Shown: positions 28,037 to 39,425 of the stretch, piece after piece | How positions within the stretch are numbered: position 1 is the stretch's first letter | Layout: each line of letters begins with the position of its first letter | Assembly: GCF_006539145.1 (NCBI RefSeq) | Contig: NZ_BJML01000001.1 | Coordinates: 62,001 to 126,000 of the forward strand | DNA: 64,000 nt | Direction of reading: 5' to 3' | Source of the DNA: Microbacterium testaceum | GTDB taxonomy: Bacteria > Actinomycetota > Actinomycetes > Actinomycetales > Microbacteriaceae | The notes under the pieces: generated by a model | The model's database searches: none | What the model was told of the DNA's origin: nothing | What the model saw: only the letters and a program-made list of their open reading frames with translations | Position numbers and translations under genes: made by a program

Positions 28037-28063
28037 CTGGCACTCGCGTTGCGTGAGTGCCAA
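28037..28063. promoter_or_regulatory. CIRCE element 1 (HrcA operator)
   Basis: CTGGCACTC, 9-nt spacer, GAGTGCCAA. One mismatch per arm from the consensus TTAGCACTC-N9-GAGTGCTAA. It overlaps the -35 of the groES promoter. Confidence 0.85.
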
Positions 28064-28077
28064 CGCTTCTCTACACT
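28049..28077 (+). promoter_or_regulatory. groES promoter
   Basis: TTGCGT, exactly 17-bp spacer, TACACT. It lies between and partly under two CIRCE boxes. Confidence 0.75.
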
Positions 28078-28081
28078 CGAA

Positions 28082-28108
28082 TTAGCACTCTCCCCGCGTG
28101 AGTGCTGA
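28082..28108. promoter_or_regulatory. CIRCE element 2 (HrcA operator)
   Basis: TTAGCACTC, 9-nt spacer, GAGTGCTGA; near-perfect consensus. It sits at the transcription start zone just after the -10. Confidence 0.92.
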
Positions 28109-28142
28109 CAAGTCTTCTGTAACGAGAAAGAAGAGGTAGACC

Positions 28143-28439
28143 GTGTCGGTTTCCATCAAGCCGCTCGAGGACCGCATCGTCATCAAGCAGGTCGAGGCTG
28201 AGCAGACCACCGCGAGTGGTCTCGTCATCCCCGACACTGCCAAGGAGAAGCCGCAGGAGGGCGAGGTCGTCGCTGTCGGCCCCGGCCGCATCGACGACAA
28301 CGGCAACCGTGTCCCCCTCGACGTCGCCGTCGGCGACCGCGTGCTCTACAGCAAGTACGGCGGCACCGAGGTCAAGTTCGGCGCCGACGAGTACCTCGTG
28401 CTCTCGGCTCGCGACGTCCTGGCGGTCGTCGTCCGCTGA
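28143..28439 (+). CDS. groES: Co-chaperonin GroES
   Basis: 98 residues, standard Cpn10 length. It begins [27 protein letters not shown] and ends [14 protein letters not shown]. Forms the lid ring on GroEL. GTG start with a purine-rich AAGAAGAGG upstream. Two CIRCE boxes indicate heat-inducible HrcA repression. No groEL follows; a terminator does, so the chaperonin partner must be elsewhere. Confidence 0.98.
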   Translation: MSVSIKPLEDRIVIKQVEAEQTTASGLVIPDTAKEKPQEGEVVAVGPGRIDDNGNRVPLDVAVGDRVLYSKYGGTEVKFGADEYLVLSARDVLAVVVR

Positions 28440-28456
28440 TCGAGTGAGATCGTTCG

Positions 28457-28487
28457 AAGGCCCCGGATGCCACGGCATCCGGGGCCT
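28457..28487 (+). terminator. groES terminator
   Basis: Arms AAGGCCCCGGATGCC and its complement followed by CGTCGTCC. It ends groES as a single-gene transcript. Confidence 0.8.
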
Positions 28488-28565
28488 TCGTCGTCCCCGG
28501 TGCGGGCACGCCCGATGTGGCACGAAAAGCGCGATGGTCGGCGTCTCGGGACCCGGGCGGAGCCC

Positions 28566-28571
28566 TAGGCT
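28566..28571 (+). promoter_or_regulatory. -10 element of a leaderless promoter (rarD)
   Basis: TAGGCT, 6 nt before the GTG at 28578. Confidence 0.45.
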
Positions 28572-28577
28572 GGGTCC

Positions 28578-29519
28578 GTGACCCGTGCTCCTTCCGCTCT
28601 GACCGGCGGGAGCACCCGCGGAGCGGTGTACGCCCTCGGTGCGTACCTGCTCTGGGGCGTCCTGCCCCTGTACTTCCTGCAACTCACGCCCACCGGCCCC
28701 TTCGAGGTGGTGGCGTGGCGCATCATCCTCGCGTTCGTGTTCTGCCTGCTTCTGTTGACGGTGCTGCGCATGTGGCGGCCGTTCCTGGCGATCGTGCGGC
28801 AGCCACGGCTGATGGGCCTCACCGCGCTGGCGGGCGTGCTCATCTACGTCAACTGGCAGACCTATCTGTACGGGGCCCTGACGAACCACGTCATCGAGAC
28901 GAGCCTCGGCTACTTCATCAATCCGATCGTGACGGTGCTGCTCGGGGTCATCGTGCTCCGCGAGCGGCTGCGCGTCGTACCGTGGATCGCCATCGGCCTC
29001 GCCGTCGTCGCGGTCGCCGTCATCGTCATCGGATACGGGGCATTTCCCTGGATCGCCCTGACGCTGGCCTTCTCGTTCGGTTTCTATGGCCTGGTGAAGA
29101 AGCAGATCGGACCGGCGGTGGATGCCGTGAGCGGACTCACCCTCGAATCGCTGTGGCTCCTGCCGGTCGCGGCGATCCAGCTGGTGTTCGTCGCGAGTCT
29201 CAGCGGCATCACCCTCGGTACAGCGGGAACGCTGCACACCGTGTTGCTGCTGCTCGCGGGAGCCGTCACCGCCGTGCCTCTGCTGTTGTTCGCCTCGGGG
29301 GCGCGGCGCGTGCCGTTGACCGTCATCGGCCTGCTGCAGTTCGTGGCGCCCATCATCCAGTTCGGGATCGGCGTCTGGGTTCTGCACGAGCCCATGACCC
29401 TCGAGCGATGGATCGGATTCGCGCTCGTGTGGGTGGCGCTCGCGATTCTCAGCATCGACTCCGTCGTCGCTTCCCGGCGTCATCGCCGGGTTCCCGCGGA
29501 TGTCGTCGAGCCCGTCTGA
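28578..29519 (+). CDS. rarD: EamA family transporter RarD
   Basis: Ten-segment drug/metabolite transporter superfamily permease, 313 residues. The N-terminal GAYLLWGVLPLYFLQLTPTGPFEVVAWRI, the INWQTYLYG-like block (VNWQTYLYGALTNHVIETSLGYFINP) and GLLQFVAPIIQFGIGV are RarD signatures. The substrate is not established. Not part of an operon: terminator upstream, long AT-richer gap downstream. Confidence 0.9.
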   Translation: MTRAPSALTGGSTRGAVYALGAYLLWGVLPLYFLQLTPTGPFEVVAWRIILAFVFCLLLLTVLRMWRPFLAIVRQPRLMGLTALAGVLIYVNWQTYLYGALTNHVIETSLGYFINPIVTVLLGVIVLRERLRVVPWIAIGLAVVAVAVIVIGYGAFPWIALTLAFSFGFYGLVKKQIGPAVDAVSGLTLESLWLLPVAAIQLVFVASLSGITLGTAGTLHTVLLLLAGAVTAVPLLLFASGARRVPLTVIGLLQFVAPIIQFGIGVWVLHEPMTLERWIGFALVWVALAILSIDSVVASRRHRRVPADVVEPV

Positions 29520-29685
29520 GTTCTTTCACTTCGTTTCTCGGCCGCAATTGCCGTAGGAAAGTAACGATTAGGTCGCGTAATCGACCGTTAACACATTGCA
29601 ACATCGCCGCGACAAGTGCGCCATTAGGTTTGTCACAATCCGAGCGGGTTATCCGCGCGGTTCCACCTCACCAAGGAGCACCCAT

Positions 29686-31035
29686 ATGAGTGTCCTCTCC
29701 CGTTCGCGTGCGGCGAAGATCATCGGCGGCTTCGCCGTGGTCGGCGTCTCCGCGCTCGTCCTCGCCGGTTGTACCGGTACCAGCACTCCGTCCGACTCCG
29801 GCAACGCCGCCGGTGGAGGCGACTTCCCGATCGACTGCAACGCTGCCGAACCCGCCTCGTACACGCCCGAGTACTCGTCGACCTCGACCGGCCCCGCCAA
29901 AGACCTCACCTACAACATCGGTACGGCTCTGCCCGTTACGGGCAACCTTGCCTTCCTCGGCCCGCCCGAGATCGCCGGCACCGAGCTCGCGGCGGCCGAC
30001 ATCAACGCCGCCAACAAGGGCGTCAACATCAACCTCATCCAGGGCGACTCGGGTGACACCGACAACAAGGCCTACGAGACCGAGATCCCGCGCCTGCTGG
30101 GAGCCGGTGCAACGGCGATCGTCGGTGCGGCGTCGTCGGGCACCTCGCTGCAGTTCATCGACCAGGTCATCGCGGCGAACGCCGTGCAGATCTCGCCGGC
30201 CAACACCTCGGCCGCCTTCACCGGCTACAACGACAAGGGCCTGTACTGGCGGACTGCTCCCTCGGACGTGCTCCAGGGCGAGGTTCTCGGCAACCTGATC
30301 GCCTCCGAGGGCAATGAGACGCTCGGCATGATCGTGCTGAACGACTCGTACGGCACCGGCCTCGCGTGCTTCACCAAGAAGGCGTTCGAGGGCGCGGGCG
30401 GCTCCGTCGTGGCCACCAGCCTCTACAACACCGGTGACACGAACTTCTCGGCGCAGATCGAAGACGTCCTGGCCCAGAAGCCCGACGCGATCGCCCTGAT
30501 CACGTTCGACGAGGTCTCGACGATCATCCCCGACCTGACGGCCAGCTTCGCGAAGGACAAGCTGTTCTTCGTCGACGGCAACCTGAAGAACTTCGGCACG
30601 CAGTTCCCGAACGGCACCCTCACCGGCGCCAAGGGCACGTATCCGAGCGTCGACCCCGACTCTACGGCGACCTTCCGCAGCACGCTGGAGTCGTTCTGGA
30701 GCGGCAAGGGCAACCCCAAGCTCGAGGACTTCACCTACGCCCCCGAGTCGTACGACTCGGTCGTCCTCCTCGCCCTGGCGGCGCTGAAGGCGGGCTCGGC
30801 GGCCGGTCCCGACGTGGCCGCCAACATGCAGGCGGTCTCGGGCGGCAAGGGCGGCGGCACGAAGTGCACCACCTACGCCGCGTGCGCCGACATCATCAAC
30901 GGCGGCGGCGAAGCGGACTACGACGGCGTCTCGGGCCCGATCACGTTCAACGACGTGGGCGACCCGACGCAGGCCACTATCGGTGTCTTCGAGTACGGCG
31001 ACGACAACAACTACAGCTGGCTCCGCGCCGGTTGA
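29686..31035 (+). CDS. Branched-chain amino-acid-type ABC transporter substrate-binding lipoprotein
   Basis: Periplasmic-binding-protein type I (LivJ/LivK-like), 449 residues. Signal peptide ends LVLAGC (lipobox), so it is membrane-tethered. Ligand-binding core: IGTALPVTGNLAFLGPPEIAGTELAAADIN, GAASSGTSLQFIDQV, ISPANTSAAFT. AAGGAG lies 7 nt before the ATG at 29686. Four cysteines in the mature protein (for example CTTYAAC near the C-terminus) may form disulphides. It converges with livFGHM, its evident partner. The 166-bp upstream gap is AT-rich for this genome and holds a small inverted repeat GGTCG/CGACC at 29572-29587. Confidence 0.92.
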   Translation: MSVLSRSRAAKIIGGFAVVGVSALVLAGCTGTSTPSDSGNAAGGGDFPIDCNAAEPASYTPEYSSTSTGPAKDLTYNIGTALPVTGNLAFLGPPEIAGTELAAADINAANKGVNINLIQGDSGDTDNKAYETEIPRLLGAGATAIVGAASSGTSLQFIDQVIAANAVQISPANTSAAFTGYNDKGLYWRTAPSDVLQGEVLGNLIASEGNETLGMIVLNDSYGTGLACFTKKAFEGAGGSVVATSLYNTGDTNFSAQIEDVLAQKPDAIALITFDEVSTIIPDLTASFAKDKLFFVDGNLKNFGTQFPNGTLTGAKGTYPSVDPDSTATFRSTLESFWSGKGNPKLEDFTYAPESYDSVVLLALAALKAGSAAGPDVAANMQAVSGGKGGGTKCTTYAACADIINGGGEADYDGVSGPITFNDVGDPTQATIGVFEYGDDNNYSWLRAG

Positions 31036-31048
31036 TCGGTTCTCTCTG

Positions 31049-31081
31049 AAAGGCCCCGGGACCTTGGTCCCGGGGCCTTTT
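31049..31081 (+). terminator. Terminator after the binding-protein gene
   Basis: 15-bp stem (AAAGGCCCCGGGACC and complement) followed by TTTTCTCG. One of the strongest terminators in the window. Confidence 0.9.
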
Positions 31082-31419
31082 CTCGTGCGCGGGGTGCCGG
31101 GCCGCGACACGGGCCAAAGGTCGTGCCCGGCCTATTCGCCACTCGTGGATCACCGTGAACCTCGAACGATGTGCCGGGCGTGGCCACGGCATCCGGGATG
31201 CTCTGACACCCCGAACGGCAGGGGCACCTCTCTCGATCTGCGGCGGAGAGGGAGACGGGGGCGGTTCCGTCTGCGCGTAGGCGCGGGGCGGATGCCGGGT
31301 GCCCGGGCCGTGCGGTCGACGGGCCGCGGCTCTCGCTGCGGGCCGTGGCGCGTGGGGGAGCGCGACCTATGGCATCCCCTCCGCCCCTGACGCCCGCGCG
31401 GGCAGGGCGTCACAGCGGG

Positions 31420-31477
31420 TCGAGTGTCCAGGACACGCCGCACGCGGGCCCGGGAGCGGCCTGTCGCGGACACTCGA
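31420..31477. repeat. Palindromic element, GAGTGTCC family (copy 3)
   Basis: Outer arms TCGAGTGTCC (31420-31429) and GGACACTCGA (31468-31477). Inner pairs GACA/TGTC and GCCGC/GCGGC flank a loop. The left arm continues AGGACAC, identical to the two copies at 48.0 kb, but the inner stem sequence differs. Confidence 0.8.
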
Positions 31478-31531
31478 CGAGGGTGTGGAGCGATGGGGAG
31501 CCGGGCTGGCGCACCTCGGGCGTCACGCAGA

Positions 31532-31561
31532 AGGCCCGAGCCCCGGAGGGGACTCGGGCCT
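31532..31561. terminator. livF terminator
   Basis: Arms AGGCCCGAG/CTCGGGCCT extended inside by CCCC/GGGG with one bulge. It is positioned just after the livF stop on the minus strand. Confidence 0.7.
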
Positions 31562-31578
31562 ATCGGCGGGAGCGCGGC

Positions 31579-32297
<719 letters not shown>

Positions 32298-32301
<4 letters not shown>

Positions 32302-33296
32302 CGACCGTCCTCCTTCTCGTGCGACGACTCGTTGTCGATCGCGGCGTCGACCTGCTGAGCGGTCTCGAGCAGCTCGGCGGCAGCGGCAGAGTCGACCGTC
32401 CCCTCGTGGCGACCCGTGACGACGCCGAGGTCGACGTCCTGGTGGGCTCCGAGGTAGGCGTCGATCACGGCCTGGTCTTTCATGACGGTGTCGGGCGGTC
32501 CCTCGGCGACGATCTTGCCCTCGGCCATGACCACGACCCAGTCGGCGATGTGGCGGACCATGTGCATGTCGTGCTCGACGAAGAGCACGGTCATCCCCAG
32601 GTCCTTCAGGTCGAGGATGTGGTCGAGCAGCGACTGCGTCAGCGCGGGGTTGACCCCGGCCATCGGCTCGTCGAGCATGACCAGCGTCGGGTCGCTCATG
32701 AGCGCTCGCGCCATCTCGAGGAGCTTGCGCTGACCGCCCGAGAGCGAGGCGGCGAAGTCCGTCTCCTTGGAGTCGAGCTTGAACCGCTTGAGCAGATCGC
32801 GCGCCTTCTCGTCGTTGGCGGTCTCCTGCTTGCGCCAGACGAAGGGGAGGATGCTCGAGAGCAGGCTCTCGCCCTTCTGCTTCGTCGCACCGAGCTTCAT
32901 GTTCTCGAGCACGGTGAGAAGACCCAGCGCCTTGGTGAGCTGGAACGTGCGCACCTGACCCATGCGGGCCGCCTTGAACGCGGGGATGCCGGCGAGGTTG
33001 CGCCCGTCGAACGACCACTGGCCGCTGTTGGGCTTGTCGAAGCCGGTGAGGAGGTTGAACAGCGTCGTCTTGCCGGCACCGTTGGGCCCGATCAACGCCG
33101 TGATGGCGTTGCGGGGGATCTCGAGGTGCTTCACGTCGACGGCGGTGTTGCCGCCGAAGTCTCGGCGGACGTTGTCGGCGATGATGATCGGATCGACCTT
33201 GGCGACGCCGGGGGCGATCTCGCCCTTGTGCAGCCCGGTCGCCTTCACCCGCGGCGCGGAGGCGCTGGGTGCGACCGGCGTGGACTCATCGGACAA
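32298..33296 (-). CDS. livG: Branched-chain amino-acid ABC transporter ATP-binding protein LivG
   Basis: 332 residues, longer than the usual ~255-residue LivG. There is an N-terminal extension of about 35 residues and a C-terminal acidic tail of about 50 (AAAAELLETAQQVDAAIDN...). Core: ALIGPNGAGKTTLFNLLTGF, LSGGQRKLLEMARALM, LVMLDEPMAGVNP, VEHDMHMVRHIAD. The only good start is TTG at 33296, with AAGAAGGAG 8 nt upstream inside the end of livM, an 11-base overlap. Confidence 0.93.
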
Positions 33297-34269
33297 AGGT
33301 CATCTCCTTCTTGCTGCCCAGGATGCCCTGGGGGCGGAAGATCACGAGCAGCATGAGCGCGACGCCGACGATCACGAAGACGAGCATCTGGGACTGGTCG
33401 GCGGTGAGGAAGGGCAGCAGTCCGATGGAGGACAGCGCCGGCAGGAGGTTCGACAGGAATGCCCGTACGACCCAGAACAGAACAGCGCCGAGCACCGGGC
33501 CGAAGATCGTCGCAGCACCACCGAGGAGCAGTGCCGTGTAGACGAAGAACGTCTGCGAGGTGACGTACACATTCGGGTTCACGTTCGTGTCCATCGCCGT
33601 GATGATGCCGCCCGCGGCGATGATCACACCACCGATGACGAGCGCTTGCATCTTGAAGGCGAAGACGTTCTTGCCGAGCGCACGCACGGCGTCTTCGTCC
33701 TCGCGGATGCCGCGGATGACACGGCCCCAGGGGCTGCGCATGAGCATCCAGACGAGCAGCACCGCCACCGCGACCGCGACCAGACCGAGGAGGATGACGT
33801 ACCAGCGGTTCGCGTTGTACGTCCACGGGCCGAAGCCGTAGTCGCCCGCGGGGAGCGGGTTGTTCTCGCCTCGCCAGCCCGACTGGAAGTTGAACAGACC
33901 GTCGGCCGAGCCCGTGACGCCACGGAAGGTCGAGGTGAGGAACACCAGCCGAAGGATCTCGGCGGCCGCGATCGTGACGATGGCGAGGTAGTCGCCTCGA
34001 AGTCGCAGCGTCGGGATGCCCATGATGAGCGCGAACACGACGGCCGCGGCGAAACCGATCAGGGCGGCGAGCGGCCATGCGAGGCCGAACGTCAGGATCG
34101 AGATCGCGAAGCCGTAGGCGCCGATGGCCATGAAGCCGGCGACGCCCATGTTGAGAAGACCGGCGAAGCCGAAGTGCATCGACAGGCCGATGGCCGCGAG
34201 GGCGTATCCGAACGTGGCCGGCGCGAGGATCTGCGAGGCCGTGTTCGAGAGGATCTGCAGGAAGTCCAT
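33286..34269 (-). CDS. livM: Branched-chain amino-acid ABC transporter permease LivM
   Basis: 327-residue inner-membrane permease. The typical motifs are LSMHFGFAGLLNMGVAGFMAIGAY, TLRLRGDYLAIVTIAAAEI and the cytoplasmic coupling loop WGRVIRGIREDEDAVRALGKN, followed by GFRPQG-like IFRPQGILGS. Several hydrophobic helices are visible throughout. It starts 7 nt after livH; GGTAGG precedes the ATG. Confidence 0.95.
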   Translation of the reverse strand: MDFLQILSNTASQILAPATFGYALAAIGLSMHFGFAGLLNMGVAGFMAIGAYGFAISILTFGLAWPLAALIGFAAAVVFALIMGIPTLRLRGDYLAIVTIAAAEILRLVFLTSTFRGVTGSADGLFNFQSGWRGENNPLPAGDYGFGPWTYNANRWYVILLGLVAVAVAVLLVWMLMRSPWGRVIRGIREDEDAVRALGKNVFAFKMQALVIGGVIIAAGGIITAMDTNVNPNVYVTSQTFFVYTALLLGGAATIFGPVLGAVLFWVVRAFLSNLLPALSSIGLLPFLTADQSQMLVFVIVGVALMLLVIFRPQGILGSKKEMTFVR

Positions 34270-34276
34270 GGTTTAC

Positions 34277-35593
34277 CTACCCGATTCGCTCTCGGCGACC
34301 GAGGATGCCCTGCGGTCGGAAGAGGAGGATGACGATGAGCACGACGAGGGCGCCCACATACTTCATGTCGGAGGGGATCCACAGCGTGGATACCTCGACG
34401 AGGAGCCCGACCACGATCGAGCCGATGAGGGCTCCGAACGCGGTACCGAGCCCGCCGAGCACAACGGCGGCGAACATGAGCAGCAGGATGCCGGAACCCA
34501 TGTCCCAGCGGATGCCGGGGCGGAAGTAGGCCCACAGGACACCCGCGAGGCCGGCCAGCGCCGACGACAGGATCCAGACCATGCGCACGACGTTGTCGAC
34601 GTCGATGCCGCTGGCGGCGGCGAGCGAGGGGTTGTCCGACACGGCGCGGGTGGCCCGGCCGAGTCGCGTGCGGGTCAGGAACCAGGCGAAGGCCGCGATG
34701 ACGACGATCGAGATGCCCATGCTCGTGAGGTCGGTGACGCTGATGCGGATCGACCCGAGGCCCGGGATGATGTCGCTCGAGGCCCCCGGGAGCTGCTGCG
34801 TCCCACCGCCGATGAAGATCTGGAAGATGTAGCGCAGCGCCAGCGACAGACCGATCGAGACGATCATGAGCTGGACGATGCCCAGCCCCTTCCGTCGAAG
34901 AGGCCTCCAGATGCCGGCATCCATCGCGAGTCCGAAGACTCCCGAGAGGATGACCGCGAGCGGGATCGCGATCCAGATCGACCATCCGGTGCCCGCGCTC
35001 AAGAACAGCGCTGCAATGGCACCGAAGGTCACCATTTCACCGTGGGCGAAGTTGGACAGGCCCGTCGTGCCGAACACGAGCGAGAGTCCGATGGCGGCGA
35101 GGGCCAGCATGAGGCCGAAGTTCAGCCCGTTCACGGTGCGCGAGAGCAGCTGGTCCATGAAGCCGACCGTCTGTCGTTCCGCGGCGCCGAGGGTGAAGTT
35201 GCTCGAGACGGTGCTGGAGCTGCCGAACTGCACCTGCCGCTCGAACTCCTGTCCGTCCGGAACGGTCACGCCCGAGGGCAGCGAGTTCCGGTCGAGGTCC
35301 ACCGTCCAGGATCCCTCCTTGGTGGGGACCTTGATCGTCGCGCGACCGCGCTCGTCTGTCGTGGCTTCGCCCGTGAAGGACCCGTCCGTGGCGGTCACCT
35401 TCGCTTGCGCGACGGGCTCGCCTTCGGAGCGCACGTTCACCGTGATCGAGTAGGGAAGATCCTCATCGTTGACGGCTGCCGTCGATGCCGGGGCGAACCC
35501 GAGCACCAGGGCGGCAGCGAAGAGTCCTGACAACAGCGTCAGGATCGAGCGTCGACGGCGAGGCATCCGTGGGGATGCTTGCCGAGTGGTCAC
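34277..35593 (-). CDS. livH: LivH permease with N-terminal secreted Ig-like domain
   Basis: 438 residues, about 140 more than classical LivH. Order: basic N-terminus and a signal-peptide-like segment (residues ~18-40, RRSILTLLSGLFAAALVLGF...STAA), a beta-sandwich-like domain of about 90 residues (YSITVNVRSEGEPVAQAKVTATDG..., resembling carboxypeptidase regulatory or Ig-like folds), then the LivH permease (LNFGLMLALAAIGLSLVFGTTGLSNFAHGEMV; WRPLRRKGLGIVQLM; FRPQGILG at the end). GTG at 35593 has AGGAGG 5 nt upstream, so the extra domain is clearly translated. First gene of the operon. Confidence 0.92.
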   Translation of the reverse strand: MTTRQASPRMPRRRRSILTLLSGLFAAALVLGFAPASTAAVNDEDLPYSITVNVRSEGEPVAQAKVTATDGSFTGEATTDERGRATIKVPTKEGSWTVDLDRNSLPSGVTVPDGQEFERQVQFGSSSTVSSNFTLGAAERQTVGFMDQLLSRTVNGLNFGLMLALAAIGLSLVFGTTGLSNFAHGEMVTFGAIAALFLSAGTGWSIWIAIPLAVILSGVFGLAMDAGIWRPLRRKGLGIVQLMIVSIGLSLALRYIFQIFIGGGTQQLPGASSDIIPGLGSIRISVTDLTSMGISIVVIAAFAWFLTRTRLGRATRAVSDNPSLAAASGIDVDNVVRMVWILSSALAGLAGVLWAYFRPGIRWDMGSGILLLMFAAVVLGGLGTAFGALIGSIVVGLLVEVSTLWIPSDMKYVGALVVLIVILLFRPQGILGRRERIG

Positions 35594-37415
<1,822 letters not shown>

Positions 37416-37424
37416 GCGATCCGC

Positions 37425-37462
37425 ACGAACCCGCCGGGCAGGCGACTGCCCGGCCCGTTCGT
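37425..37462 (+). terminator. guaB terminator
   Basis: Outer arms ACGAAC/GTTCGT and inner arms GCCGGGCA/TGCCCGGC, followed by CGTTCC. Confidence 0.7.
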
Positions 37463-37629
37463 CGTTCCGTCGCGACGTCGTGGCGCCCCCGGAGCCCGGG
37501 TGGTCGCCTGGCACACGGCATCCGGATGCCGATAAGCTGGCCGGCTCGCCAGCTGCGGGCCGACGGGGGACTGCCGCGGGCATCCGTACGTCGCCTCCGC
37601 CGCCACGAGCGGCCGACCCGGAACTCGCC

Positions 37630-39318
37630 ATGGGATACCTCGACCTCGCCGCCCTCTCATTCACGCTGCCCGACGGCAGGCCCCTGCTCGACGAGGTGAC
37701 GTTCCGCGTCGGTGAGGGGGTGACGACCGCTCTGGTCGGGCCGAATGGCGCGGGGAAGACGACGTTGCTGCGCATCATCCGCGGTGACGAGAAGGCGCAC
37801 GGCGGTGTCGTGTCGATGGGCGGCTCGCTCGGCGTAATGGACCAGTTCGTCGGGCACGGGCGCGACGGAGAGAGCGTCCACGACCTCCTGGTGTCGGTGT
37901 CGCCCACCCGCATCCGACGTGCGGCGCTCGAGCTCGAGGCGTCCGAGAACGCCCTCATCGAGCGCGACGACCTCGACACCCAACTGCGGTACGCCTCGGC
38001 GCTCGCCGACTACGCCGACGCGGGCGGCTACGAGCACGAGACGGTCTGGGACACCTGCACGACGGCCGCCCTCGGGCTGCCGTACGAGCGGGCGCGGTTC
38101 CGCGACCTGTCCACGCTGTCGGGCGGCGAGCAGAAGAGGCTCGCCCTCGAGGCCCTGCTGCGCGGACCCGACGACGTGCTCCTGCTCGATGAGCCCGACA
38201 ACTACCTCGACGTGCCCGGCAAGCGCTGGCTCGAGGAGCAGCTGCGGGCGACGTCCAAGACCGTGCTGCTCGTCTCGCACGACCGCGAACTGCTCGCCCG
38301 CGCCGCCGACCGCATCGTCACCCTCGAGACGGGAGCCGCGGGCAGCACCGCGTGGGTGCACGGCGGGGGATTCGGCACGTACGGAGCCGCGCGAGAGGAC
38401 CGCATGGCCCGCCTCGAGGAGCTGCGTCGCCGCTGGGACGAGGAGCACGAGAAGCTGCGCGCGCTGGTCGCCCGCATGAAGGTGGCCGCGGCCGCCAACG
38501 ACGGCTTCGCCTCGCGCTACCAGGCGGCGGTGACGCGCCTGTCGAAGTTCGAGCAGGCGGGGCCGCCCGAGGAGCGCCCGCCCGAGCAGGATCTGCAGCT
38601 GCGCCTGCGCGGGGCGCGCACGGGCAAACGCGCGGTGGTGGCGGAGCGGCTCGAGCTGTCGGGCCTGATGAAGCCGTTCGACCTCGAGGTGTGGTTCGGT
38701 GACCGCGTCGCCGTGCTCGGCTCGAACGGGTCGGGTAAATCCCACTTCCTCCGTCTGCTCGCCGGGGGCGGCACCGACCCCGACGTGCGTCTCGGGCACG
38801 TCACCACCGTGGGCGCCGGGCTCGATCGGGTCGCCCACTGCGGTCGCGCCATCCTGGGCGCCCGGGTCGTCCCCGGGTGGTTCGCCCAGACGCATCGGCA
38901 TCCGGAGTTCGTCGGGAGGACCCTCTTGGACCTGCTTCATCGCGGTGACGACAACCGGGCGGGGATGCCGAGGGATGCCGCGAGCTCGGCGCTCGATCGC
39001 TACGGCCTCATCGCGCAGGCCTCGCAGGCGTTCGACACGTTGAGCGGCGGTCAGCAGGCGCGGTTCCAGGTGCTGCTGCTGGAGCTCTCGGGTACGACGC
39101 TTCTTCTGCTCGACGAGCCGACGGACAACCTCGACCTCGCCTCGGCCGAGGCGCTGGAGGACGCGCTGTCGCGGTTCGAGGGCACCGTGCTCGCCGTCAC
39201 GCACGACAGGTGGTTCGCGCGGTCGTTTGACCGGTTCATCGTGTTCGGCTCGGACGGAGAGGTGTACGAGGCGGCGGAGCCCGTGTGGGACGAGAAGCGG
39301 GTCGTGCGGGCGCGGTGA
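37630..39318 (+). CDS. ABC-F family ATPase
   Basis: 562 residues, two ABC domains in one soluble chain without membrane segments, as in ribosome-associated ABC-F translation factors or antibiotic-protection proteins. Domain 1: ALVGPNGAGKTTLLRII, LSGGEQKRLALEALL, LLLDEPDNYLDVP. The linker (about 240-300) is Arg/Glu-rich and helical. Domain 2: VLGSNGSGKSHFLRLL, LSGGQQARFQVLLLELS, LLLDEPTDNLDLAS. The subfamily cannot be told from this alone. The ATG at 37630 gives the normal N-terminus. Confidence 0.9.
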   Translation: MGYLDLAALSFTLPDGRPLLDEVTFRVGEGVTTALVGPNGAGKTTLLRIIRGDEKAHGGVVSMGGSLGVMDQFVGHGRDGESVHDLLVSVSPTRIRRAALELEASENALIERDDLDTQLRYASALADYADAGGYEHETVWDTCTTAALGLPYERARFRDLSTLSGGEQKRLALEALLRGPDDVLLLDEPDNYLDVPGKRWLEEQLRATSKTVLLVSHDRELLARAADRIVTLETGAAGSTAWVHGGGFGTYGAAREDRMARLEELRRRWDEEHEKLRALVARMKVAAAANDGFASRYQAAVTRLSKFEQAGPPEERPPEQDLQLRLRGARTGKRAVVAERLELSGLMKPFDLEVWFGDRVAVLGSNGSGKSHFLRLLAGGGTDPDVRLGHVTTVGAGLDRVAHCGRAILGARVVPGWFAQTHRHPEFVGRTLLDLLHRGDDNRAGMPRDAASSALDRYGLIAQASQAFDTLSGGQQARFQVLLLELSGTTLLLLDEPTDNLDLASAEALEDALSRFEGTVLAVTHDRWFARSFDRFIVFGSDGEVYEAAEPVWDEKRVVRAR

Positions 39319-39413
39319 CGCGCCGGATGGGCGGGACTGTCCTCCGCGGTCGATCCGACGGTGCCGTCGCCCGGCGGTCCGACGCGGCCGACGGCGATGT
39401 CGGAGGGCGCGGG

Positions 39414-39419
39414 TAGTCT
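39414..39419 (+). promoter_or_regulatory. -10 element of a leaderless promoter (guaB3)
   Basis: TAGTCT, 6 nt before the GTG at 39426. Confidence 0.45.
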
Positions 39420-39425
39420 GGTCGG

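Larger units (their letters stand above)
31082..31578. other. Intergenic region between livK-type gene and livF
   Basis: About 500 bases with no credible gene on either strand. It contains the long palindrome at 31420-31477 and the livF terminator at 31532-31561. The rest is GC-rich sequence in which I see nothing. Confidence 0.6.
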
